Positions 11,620 through 22,275 of a stretch of DNA of 64,000 nucleotides are shown here, in pieces; the first letter of the stretch is position 1; each line of letters opens with the position of its first letter. A program made the translations under genes and the position numbers. The stretch is from Beroe forskalii (lineage: Eukaryota; Ctenophora; Nuda; Beroida; Beroidae), in NCBI GenBank assembly GCA_011033025.1, contig WFMF01000003.1:1147483-1211482 (forward strand), read 5' to 3'. The notes beneath the pieces are model-generated. The model saw only the letters and a program-made list of their open reading frames with translations, did not search any database and had not been told where the DNA came from.

Positions 11620-12176
11620 ACACAATGTAAATGCCTCCCTCACCCATGTGTATACTTCCACTATCGAAATGTGAATCATAAGATTATCAGAAACGCGCTA
11701 GAATAAGCGATCACATGTCTTGGAATTACAATTTAAGTCAAAATAATAATGGCGATGAATTTGTCGTGCGCGATAAGGATATGCTCATGGTTTAATCTAG
11801 AACGTGGCCATATCGCTATGATTGGGATGCTTTCCATGATACCAGCACACACATTCCGATACATGGGTTTATATATGGTGTGAGGCGAGGTCGAGTGGAT
11901 CAGAAAAATATTACGCTTATATGATAAAGCTCACACAAATACATACAGAGAGCAGTTTATAGAAATGTTACGAAGAGAGAAAGTAGAATGTGTAATAAGA
12001 TGTATATTTGTATAAATGTATACAGTCGCACACATGTGTACAATGTACATCCAGGGGAATTGTATATTCATAGATACACACGGAATATTTCCCAAGTACA
12101 ATAGTCAGAAATGGTACATTTAAGCCCGGGCATATATTGTGTATATTGATACTGATTCTATGAAAACTTAAAGTGG

Positions 12177-12301
12177 CAGTTTGAACTGCAGTTTTGTGTG
12201 CGCAGCGTAAGTTTGCGCGTCGTACAGACATGTTATTCACAAGTCTTTACGCCGCGCACACTTTGACTTACGCCGCGCACACAAAACTGCAGTTAGGACT
12301 G
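12177..12301. mobile_element. foldback (MITE-like) element with CTGCAG termini, copy 2
   Basis: Terminal inverted repeats of about 35 bp run from CAGTTTGAACTGCAG on the left to CTGCAGTTAGGACTG on the right, with GTGTGCGC.GCGTAAG inside both arms. The centre has the same GTACAGACATGTTATT core as the copy at 2702-2847. I see no clear target-site duplication. Confidence 0.82.
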
Positions 12302-13188
12302 TCACCGAAAAAGTTTCAAAAGGAACATTTCATCTTGGTAATATTGACAGTTTGGATGTAAGAATCGGTAAGCAAAAAAGAATTGATTTGAAGCTATGAG
12401 TTCTTGTTAGGGTTATGGAATTTGAAGTATGGAGTAATTGGGCCTGCTGCTTATTAATTTTTATTTATTCGCGCAAAAAACATGTACTAATATTATTTCC
12501 TTGAAATTTGCAACAGTGTAAAAATATTGGTGTGGCAGGCCACGCCTTTTATAGTCCAGTTTGTATGTTGAAACGAGAAACAATAGGTATGGCTTTTCAG
12601 TTTCGACAGAGTTCTTGAACGAATCTACAAAATTTGTTTGCCTGGCCATTCAAAATTCATAAGAATAAAACTTTTTTTTTCGAACCGAGTCTTGATTTAA
12701 TGAACGATAGCTTCAAGAAAATGAGTTGTGAAGGCCTGTTGATTGTTATGACATATACTTATAGCACAACAGAAATCTTAGAAAACTGACAGGTTTTCCA
12801 GCGATTCATTAAGCTAATTCCCTGTCCTTTCATCGCCTGAGGATGATTTTATTGATTTTACGGGGCTTTTCAAAGTATTTTAATAAATATTGACGTGTTG
12901 AATGTTAATGAAATCCACCTCCAAAATTGAGATCAGTAAGACCATGGAAACCTGTTGCAACAGAGCACTGATCAATCTCTTTTGGGAAATATTTATTTGG
13001 AATTGGTCCGAATCACATTGTCGATAAAAGCTAAAAAGTAAATGAGTCGCTTACTTATACTAGTTTCTGTGGTGTTTCGACCTTTCCAAGCACGGCGTAT
13101 TACGCCGGGCATGGGTACTTTTTGCGGCACGTGTTATAATTGTTAACGCGCCACGGCCAATGTTCTTTCACTTTTCAGATACCTGTGA

Positions 13189-13404
13189 TGTCTCGACTTT
13201 TACGCGCGGCTTGTGCATATTAAGACGCGCGCTGTTCTTTTCGCGGCGCATGAGTGTTCTTTAATTTGTGATTGTTTTCGCAAAGTAAATACAATAAGTG
13301 CATTTCTGCGCTTTCACACGCCGCAAAAAGGAAAAAAAATACAACTAGCGTCGTATTGCATTTGCACCGCACGTCAGCAGTCAGAGTCGAGACACCACGG
13401 TAAC
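13189..13404. mobile_element. inverted-repeat element with GTGTCTCGA ends
   Basis: The left end reads TGATGTCTCGACTTTTACGC and the right end, reversed, reads GTGGTGTCTCGACT. The interior is rich in GCGC and ACGCGC. A related element with the same terminal core lies at 19570-19734. The ORF over the interior (13213-13428) is not meaningful. Confidence 0.6.
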
Positions 13405-13428
13405 ACTAACTCAAACTGTTTTGCATAA

Positions 13429-13808
13429 GGGGCCATCCAGAAATGAGCTCATCAAAAATCGGCCTTTTTTGAACATACATACATACTATCTCATCACTAC
13501 CTCATCATTTGGGAAAGATACATACATACCCCAACCTCATCTCATCATTTCAAGATTTATGTAACGTCACTCATTCAATATGAAAGGCCGAAATGACGTC
13601 ACTAATGCACTAACAACTAAGTTAGATCATCTGAATTCTAACTTAGGTCCATCATTGGTCCAATTTTACAACGAGTGGTTGATGTCGAAATTTCGCCTCT
13701 AAGTGATGAGCTCATCATTTTGCAAACCTACATACATACTACCTCATCATTTCCAAACCATACATACTGATACATACCCAAGTGATGAGCTCATTTCTGG
13801 ATGGCCCC
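13429..13808. mobile_element. PIF/Harbinger-like MITE with TAA target duplication
   Basis: Terminal inverted repeats of 26 bp start GGGGCCATCCAGAAATGAGC and are perfect over at least the first 25 bases. A TAA trinucleotide flanks both ends, the target duplication typical of PIF/Harbinger elements. The 380-bp body holds inner repeats of CTCATCA and CATACATAC and two inverted TTAGATC/TCTAACTTAG-like segments; there is no transposase. Confidence 0.88.
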
Positions 13809-13809
13809 T

Positions 13810-16800
13810 AACATAGAGTTAGACTGAGACAGTACATTTGCTGTTGCGCGCTTTCACGCGCCACAATAGGTGCCCCTGCTTGGAGTTTTGTACTGCTTCT
13901 TTTCGGTTTATAGTTATAGTTATGGTAATTGGTACTTCTACTGATTGGATAAATGATTTAATAATAATATAATGGCATCACTGAATCAGTTTTTGGCGTG
14001 TTGCGGAATCTGACGCCCCGACAGAAGAATTGATTATCGTTCAGTATCGTAAAGTTTAATTAAAATATGTAGCAGAAGGTTTAAATGATATGAATAGATA
14101 TTTCAGCTGGCCGACCGATTCTTACTCTATCAAGTGGAACAATTTGGTATGTGTAATTTTTATCATATTTTTAACACAAGTATATCTGAGTCTTGATTGT
14201 CTTGATTATTTCGTTTTAAAATTGTCAAAAATGAAATGATATTGAACTCATGTAAGTAACACTATATTATAGTTCGAAAACTAAAAGGCGTTCAAAAATT
14301 GGATTTTGGATTCGTTTTGAAAATGAAATTGAACGGGCACTGCGCGCATTTCGAAATTTCATGCGCGGGCAGTGTCAGTATTTGAATCTCAAATTAAATT
14401 TCATTCAGCATTCGGACCACAGTTTATATTATCTATCTAAGAGCATATTTCAGTCGATCAAATTGAGCGTGCTGACTGCTGCTTGTTTTACTTGGCAAGC
14501 TATTTTCGTTTGCGGTTCACTCAAAATGCACCCATCAGCAAAATTAAAACAATTGCTTGGCAGTGGCTCTTAGCTCTTTGCTTTGATGTTTTTGCATTTT
14601 CAGACGTACATGATCATGACGTTGCGGCAAATTACTTACGAAAAATATATAGACTGCACGGCGATTTTCCAAAAGAGCTAGGTCAAATTTTCGAGTCGTG
14701 AGAAGTAATTGCTTGACATATTGGCCTGTTTTACGCATTTCGTTCGAAAAATATGCGGTTGAATGGACACTGCTCCCCATTCTGAACTGTGATAATGACG
14801 TCACCCTTAACCGCCAATTGTTTTTGTGTGCAGATGATGTAGCATGCTGATGCGCAACAGGATTGAGGATTTCATTATGATTTCGCGAATTGCAACACGT
14901 AGACTTTTACTATTTCCATTCTGCGCACTTTTTCCATGCTGCCTGCTGGTTTGTTGCGTTTCAACAATGATGCTCATCTATGAAGAATCATAGATTAAAA
15001 TTTTCCTGGAAAGTGACACATTTGAGTTTTGGCTTTGTAAATAAAAAGTTGAATTCAGATTTTTCCAGTTATACGTCAGTACAATCATGGTTTAGGGTGT
15101 AAATTACAGTAAATTGGATCAATACACGGATATACAAGGCTTCAGCTGAAATAACAAAATGTGTGTGATCAAGTGGGACAATATTGCCATTCTACTTCTA
15201 AGCGAATTCACGTCATCAAGGGGACACTTAATTCTCTTATAATGACGTCATTCAGTTACGAGTACGGGTCACTCGTGCTTTTCCTAGTATCAGGACAAAT
15301 GATATTGACACGGATTTGTTTTTGTTAGTGTAAGCAGGGGACTTGATTGAATGATGGCCTAGAATAACATTTCGCAGCGTCTCGGAATGGCATTAGGGAA
15401 TAGGGATGTGCCTGGCACGAATGATAAGCAGTCTGGAAGTCAATAATTATCCACTTTAATGTCTGATAATGACGTCATTCTTAACCGCCTATTGAGGATC
15501 TTAATTCACGCGGTATCCTCTCTTCTATAAGTGTAGGGGTCCTTACATCTTCCACATTATTCAGTGTTTGTTTAGCAGCTTTGTACCTACGTGGAATTGC
15601 AAGAGTTCTGTTTATGGGGGAGATTTCTTGGTAACTGTTAATAAGCTTCCGTGAAGTTTCTTCGTGAAACATAAAATAACATAAATATCAAGAATATTTA
15701 GTTTATTCTTTATTTATTTGCGTTGCGTCTTTATTGGGCACATTTGTTTTTTTTGACATTTTTTGTTGTCTCAAAAACTCGCCCCTCGAACTTTCCTGCC
15801 ACAAATTATAATTACCGAAACAAAAGAACGAGTGCATTAAGGCTCATTTCTGTGAAAAGTGGCGCCTTTTCCCGCAATATTTCCCCTTTGTTCCCAATGC
15901 TGGCCACCTCCATGATGTTATATCTCCTGAATAGCCCGTACACTTACACACTACCGTATACTGATACACTCTAAAAGTCACACACGGCGGAGAGGCAGTT
16001 CAGAGCCCAAAACGCCCCATTCAAACCCCTGATAATGACGTCACACTTCGTCACCTATTGTTTTCGTGAAGTACACACCATCCCCCGTGAACAATGTGAA
16101 GCCCCTCCACCAACTTATAGAATGTAAAAGAGTTACACACTAACCCTGCTGTTGAACGTCAATAACGTACCACTTTGTGCTATGATAATGACGTCATTTT
16201 AGCCGCCTATTGAATTTGATCTCACATATATTTGACCTCTTTTTATCTGTTCAGCCCTTGTTACGTACGATCTAATGGTCTTTGTCTTGGGAACGTGTGT
16301 TATATATCAATTATCTCTCTACAGCCTGGGTCAGTCTTTAGTTCTGCGCACACCTTTCCACTACTCTCTGCAGAGTTTGGTGATGTCATCATATGACCAT
16401 ATTTGGGCATGTTTCGTTGATTTTCATCCGTTTATGGTAATTTCATGACGTCACCAACAGCTTCGGCTAAATTAGATTTCTACATCCCTGAGTCTGTAGT
16501 TCTACAACATGGAATTTCTTAATTGGTGTTGTTATAACAATGTTTTTATGAGCGGTGTTTGTTTAATACAGTTCAATCGTTAATTGGAATCCTAGAGCCT
16601 TAAAGTCAAACGTATGGCACAACCACCATGGCTTTGCAATGGCGGTAGTAATAGTAACGGGGGTAGTCTCTCAATCTTGAGTTTGATTTACACGCATATT
16701 TTTCACTTCCATTTAGAATATTTTCTCAGTATTGCTCTAAAGTTCAACCACAGACGAGTTTCTTTACTTCTTGAGTCTGAACTCAACTCCTATTGCTACT

Positions 16801-17667
16801 CAACTCCTATTTCTCTACTAAATACTAAGTCTTTTCGTTTGCCCTTAATCAAGTTAAGCTAATTGGTTGATATTATTATTACGTTCTTCATATTCTGCTA
16901 ATTAATTACTGTCTTATCAGTATTTTTTATCAGGTGCACCCAGACAGTAATTTAAGATTGATCCCGATACTTGAGATAGGTTCTTATGCAATTATCTGTT
17001 TTTAGATTCAAGTAGATATCATGCAATTTAAAATTCCATCTAAAGTGCAAATTACGAAATAGCATCTTGTATTTCCACTGAATCACCAGCCTTATCAGAC
17101 TGCTATCTAACCCTCGTATATCATAGAAATAGAATAACGTCTGCTGATTAAAGTGAGTAATTGGAAACTTAACATTTAGCAGTTTTTAATTAGGGAATTG
17201 TTTCTTGATATAATGGAGCTGAAATTTGAAACACCATGTTCTTATACATATTATAGTGTCTCAATTTTACATCTTCATGTTCCACTAAAGCACTTATTTC
17301 ACTTTCAGTCTCATTTTATGGTGATGTGTCCTTTTTTAATCAGGCCCTGTTTAGTTGAACTTTGTATAATAGGTAAATGGCGTTTCTGTTTCCACTCATA
17401 GTCGACTTTGTCTGTCTCATTTTTAAAAATGTGCAGTCTGAGTCTTGCTCTAAAGATGCTGTGCTGTCAGCTTTCAGTTTTTACAAATAATTGTGGGATT
17501 TTGGGGGAAATTTTAATTTTCTCAATCTCATTTTTTAGATATTTCTGTGAAAAATTGCACAATTTCTAATTTGTGGTGCAATACCTATGCCAATTTTTTG
17601 TTTAAAATCAATAATTTCAAAACTTATTTCCCTTAATCTGTTTTTAGCTAGTTCTACTACTACTATC
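13810..17667. other. non-coding stretch between K2P and PLAC8 genes
   Basis: No exon with family resemblance was found. Four copies of the dispersed CRE element motif TGATAATGACGTCA lie at 14790-14803, 15464-15477, 16030-16043 and 16183-16196, all followed within a few bases by a CCGCCTATTG-like tail. ORFs here are short and without domain resemblance. Confidence 0.55.
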
Positions 17668-18877
17668 ATGGGTGAATGGAAGAGACCACTGTGGGGATGT
17701 TTCGATGACATTGGAGCATGTCTAATCACCTAGACACGTGTCATCTGCAGTTCACCTCATTAAATCATGTTGATGAAGTCACTTTAACCTGCCTATAATC
17801 AGCTTGTTCAGGGCCCATAGGATAGAGCTGTTATTGATTTATTATTTATTCAATTTCCAGTCCAAACATTCTCAATTCATTGAAATTGACGACGAAATTA
17901 TGGGAAAATCATTTTCATTGAATATGGTCAGCAATTATCCACATTGAAATGAATCACAGTGAATTGCATTTGCATGGATCAGCTATGATTAGAAACCAAT
18001 TTCATTGAATATGCCGATTTCATTGAACAGTAATTCATTCCATTGAAATTGACCACTATTTAATTCCACGTAACAGAACGTTCGTTTTTATATTCCAAAT
18101 GATGAAATCAAATTTGGAATAATTTATTACATTTCGTTCAATTTCTGATGTTTCTATTGAATTTTGAATGATTCTCTGACTATGATATCTCCACATGTCT
18201 AATCACCTACTTTGTGCCATGCTGGACGTTTGGGAAAGTGGCTGAGTCAGTCGGAGAGGATTGTCTTATCTACGGTATCTTGGGAGTGGTACCTTTCATC
18301 TACGGTTACTTCAGGTAACAGAAGAAATCGCGCTGAAATTGTTGTAGGTTTTGATTGGCGTTATTTTCCAAGAATTTTTGTACAGTTTTTGAAAATCTGG
18401 AGTGAAAATTTTATAAATTTAGTTCATTTTGATGGAATCCCCTAATTTCTACAAAATATGAACGTGAACGCGCGTGCAACTTATTGTTCTAATTCCAGGT
18501 AACTGTAAGGTGGATGGCAAAAATTTATCAGCGTTATTTTCTAAAAAGTTAAGCGCATAAATTTTCGAAATTGAGGTTGGTTTTTCGAATCATCTTATTT
18601 CTACAAACGCCCAAGGGGAACGCGCGTGCAACATTTTTGTTCAAAATTCAACGTGACCATGTTTTATTCAATCTCAAAATCGACAGTAATTTTCTTTTCA
18701 TATAATTTCTAAACAATATTTTCCCTCCGCAGGCATTTGGTGCGAGCTAAAGTAGCTAAGAAGGCAGGTGTGGACGAGAGTCAGATCCTCTCCCTCCTTA
18801 TTTCCTACTGTCTACCGCTGTGTGGTAACCTACAGGAGCGGACTCAGATGGGAGTCGATGTCATGCCCCGTACATAG
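17668..18877 (+). CDS. PLAC8-family Cys-rich protein, 3 exons
   Basis: Exons: about 17668-17717, 18195-18314 and 18733-18877, giving 104 residues, the usual PLAC8 size. The family order is visible: N-terminal EWKRPLWGCFDD (W then G-L/C-C-F-D), then CLITYFVPCWTFGKVAE, matching the PLAC8 PC.TFG pattern, a hydrophobic turn (ILGVVPFIYGYF), then R..VAKKAG and a closing Cys pair (YCLPLCGNLQE). PLAC8 proteins are small and partly membrane-associated; animal members have varied roles and plant/fungal members affect metal handling and cell size, so function is open. Exon 2 to exon 3 uses GT-AG. The first intron lacks GT-AG: its ends share a 16-bp direct repeat, so the junction is ambiguous, and AT-AC is the only recognised pair. 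An upstream coding exon is possible, since TTTTTAG precedes the start. Confidence 0.85.
18305..18512 (+). repeat. degenerate copy of the PLAC8 exon 2 donor edge
   Basis: The exon end TTCAG|GTAACAG (donor at 18315) is echoed by TTCCAG|GTAACTG near 18495-18507. The following bases of both copies include GCGTTATTTTC and, further on, GAACGCGCGTGCAAC, seen at about 18466 and 18619. This is a roughly 180-bp intron duplication that carries the donor. Confidence 0.5.
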
Positions 18878-19569
18878 TCATCTGTCATAGTTCTCAACAA
18901 ACCTTGATAAATTATCCTGATTCATTATGAGTCAATAATATCCTGAGTCAATACCTGAGTCTGTATGCTCAACATTAGAATTATGTATTGAAGTTAGATT
19001 TGAAATTGTTTCCTCATGAGGGTATATGATCATGAGATTGTCAGTATCAGATTATACCTTTGTACGGATTTCTAAATTGGACTTTTTATTCAGAACTTCC
19101 TAAACTTAATGATTTTCCGGGTTATGGATATTTAACTTTTAGTCCATTTTAAATCTTTATCAATTACGAAGTAACCTCAATATAAATGTCCTCTTTTTTC
19201 CACATCTTTCCCTCGAAAAGTTGGAAGATTTTCCTCCTCATTTCTGTATGCGTTTGTTTAAGTGTTTACTTTGGAATTGGATAACGGTTTGCTTTCATTT
19301 TCAGAGTTTCAGAATATTTACGTTGTATATATTATGCCAGAATACAATATTAAGTTAAAGTACCAGTATTGAGTATAGGGTTATTGGATAAACTTAAAGT
19401 TATATTTTCATCTTTACTATTTACTTAAAACAAATGAAATCTATTACTAATACTATTAGATCATAACATACTGTTTTACTGATTATTCTCGGATTCCAAT
19501 TTCAAATGGGACACTGAAAGTAGATAGAGAAGTGACTTATTCTATTTCTAAGTAGGAGTCTGGGTAAGA

Positions 19570-19734
19570 GTTGTGTCTCGAAATTTTCATGTGCAAAATA
19601 AAATTAAAACGGCGCGCGCAAATGTACTTTCAATTTCAAATTCCCTGCAAAAGAATCGATAAGCACACTTGCGCGCTTCAAAAAGTGCCCGTGCGCGACG
19701 TAGTACGCCGCGCACGAAAAGTTCGAGACACAAC
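19570..19734. mobile_element. inverted-repeat element with GTGTCTCGA ends, copy 2
   Basis: The left end is GTTGTGTCTCGAAATTTTCA; the right end, reversed, is GTTGTGTCTCGAACTTTTCG. The interior is GCGC-rich. It shares the GTGTCTCGA core with the element at 13189-13404. The flanking region 18878-21213 has no supported exon; the ORF at 20686-21057 has no recognisable domain. Confidence 0.75.
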
Positions 19735-21213
19735 CGTGATCCGGTGCCAAACCTCTCAATATTTTTATTCATCCCGGTCAGTTGCTCGAATAATCCCATA
19801 ACAAAATCCAAATGAAAATAGTGCATATTCAGAAAAATATAATTACCAAATAAAAATGTACATAATAATCATTTCAATTCCTTGCCTTCAAGTTCACTTC
19901 TGACTAACGTCTAAGTCACTAAAATCGTAAGTAGGCCGCGCACTGATAGCTATATAAGCGTTTTGTGTGACCACTCATGTGCTGTGCATTGCATGTGCGA
20001 TATAAAACCCTTATCATCTTTTCGATTTAAGTTTAACGCGCATGACCGTCGGCGTCTGCATCATTATGTTCATTATTCAATTTCAATGAAAATAATACAT
20101 CTCAATAATATTCATATCACCTATTCGTGTCCCCTTCAGCTTCGATAAACTAAGTCAAAATCCTAATTTCGTCACTGATTAATGATTACGCAAACGCTTC
20201 CACGGCCTACATTGCACTCGCAGCACGCCGTAAGAAGCAAGCTAAAATATTGGGCCAACACCGCACTATAATCATAATGTTTTACAACTTTCAATCTATT
20301 AAGCTGAGTTATTTAACAATTAAGATAAACTGTTAGACATCAAACAATAAAAAAGTGAATATTAAATGTTGAAGTACCGTGCCTATATAAAAGAAATCAT
20401 GAGTGTAGTGCAAAAAATAAAATTATTATTATGTAATTTTTGAAGCCTAGGCTAAAATTGTACGGATTAAACGCAAATAATCTAACAAATATTTACACGT
20501 GATTTGAATGTTTCCAGTCAATTTCTTGCCTTTCTCCCGGATTATAACTAATAACTTGATGCAAAATATAAAAGTTAAAATGAAATCCGCTTCTAAACAG
20601 ATCATGCTTGGTGAAAAGCAAACAATTATGCTGTAGTTGCCTTCAATGGTCTCAATTTCGATAATAACGATGGTTCTCTTGGCTCTTGCTTTCCGTACTC
20701 CGAAGCTGTCCCAAGTTTAATGTTTATCCTGTTTTATTTCGTGCTGATTTGCATCTGTACAAAACACAACTGACCAAAATTAGGTCATTTAAGGCCATGT
20801 TCAACTTTTCCAGGCAGTTTTATATAGGTCTTTCTGTCTCTTTACCTTCAACAGCCGGTATATTTCATCATGGATCTTTAACTTTAAGTTTCCATGGTAA
20901 TTATGATAATGATAAACACAAACTGTCTCCAATATTACTGATCACATCGAATCTTGACATTTCACTGACCAACACCATTACACTCAGTTCTCAAACCCCA
21001 GTCGAGAATATCAAATATGAGAATATTGTGTCATGTAGCGTTGCTCGCGTAAAGTAAACATGGAAATATCCAAGCTGCAGCCCTGCCTGGAAGTGGATCG
21101 ATGTGGACAGAAACCATTTTAGCCACACTAGCCACAGCCCTGGACAGAGACCATTTGGTGAGAGAGAATATTAAAACCAGACTGCTTGATCCACCTTGAC
21201 TACTCTTGGATCT

Positions 21214-22275
21214 TCAGATCCACTCCTCAGTGACAGTAGCGTGAATAAGGTGCATGTGATGATCTAGACTCTGTTCCCTAGCTATTCTACCGTTGTCAGG
21301 CGTTGTCCCCTCCTCCGAAATGCTGCTGGTCGCACTGGGCGGCACGTGGCATAACCTGTCCGTTGCCTCGTTGTTGTCATTCGCCGTGTTGTCATGCGCG
21401 TTGTCATGGAGATGTGCCGTGTTGTCATGACGACTTGACGCTGCAGTTCCCAGGGAGGACGGAGTAGAACTGGAAGACGCAGAGGGTTGATCCCCACTGC
21501 CATGAGACCGGGAGATGGGTGACGGTGTGTTGGTGACGGATATCTGACGCTTAACAATCGGAGACGATATTATCCGTGCGGGCGAAGATGAACGGTTAAA
21601 CCGTCTTTGGTTGGCCGTATCGTCGCTAGATTTCCGAACACTCCCGGTTGCTTTGAGGCCGAAGGGTCGAGTGGGGGAGCTGAGCAGGTCAGTTCCTTCG
21701 GCGTAGTCCATGTCTGACTCGAGGAGGGCCTCGTTGTAGGCTGCTATCAGCGCGTAATGTTCTCGTGAACTGTTGCTGTCCCCAGCGATGTTGAGGTGAG
21801 ATCAGAGAGATCAGAGTGAGATCAGAGGCAGGGGTTATCCGGGGTCAGTCGCTACTAGAGAGCAGGGATTAACACCCGGCTAAAGAAAAGAATAGAAATC
21901 GGTAATTTGTGAGCCAAAAATACCATAGGCCATTATAGACCCGTATGTCACTTTGGCGGTGGCCTGGCTCTTGGCCAAAGCGACATACGGATCTATGCCG
22001 ATTTTCGACTTACACAAAACCAATAAACGGGATCTACATACTGCACTACACAGTACACAGTCCATCACAATCTTTATCTACTACAATCTACTTTTAGCCA
22101 CATCTCATTACCAGCGATGTTGAGTTCGTTGTTCCACTCCTCTGCCTGCTGTTCCAGCACCCTACTCTCCTCCCTGCTCTTCTTGATCGTTTTACTCGTT
22201 AACTTAGCAGTGTAGTTACCCAGCTTCTCTTCGATGTCACGCTGACTCTTCTTGCAGGACTTGTACGTGTCGTAC
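21214..22275 (-). other. PDE2 extended C-terminal tail (exons 23-24)
   Basis: After the catalytic domain, exon 23 encodes a charged, probably coiled segment ([36 protein letters not shown]), and exon 24 a low-complexity tail of about 187 residues rich in Ser/Thr/Pro, followed by a run of repeats of HDN and NDNN, ending TVTEEWI. Human PDE2A has only a short tail here. The exon 22/23 and 23/24 junctions are each off by one base when canonical sites are used. A coding function is supported by the long open frame and the in-frame join after YDTYKSC. Confidence 0.75.

Noticed and set aside
21282..21557. Second minus-strand ORF within the last PDE2 exon
   Set aside because: It overlaps the PDE2 frame in another phase and has no continuation; it is a shadow of the low-complexity coding sequence.
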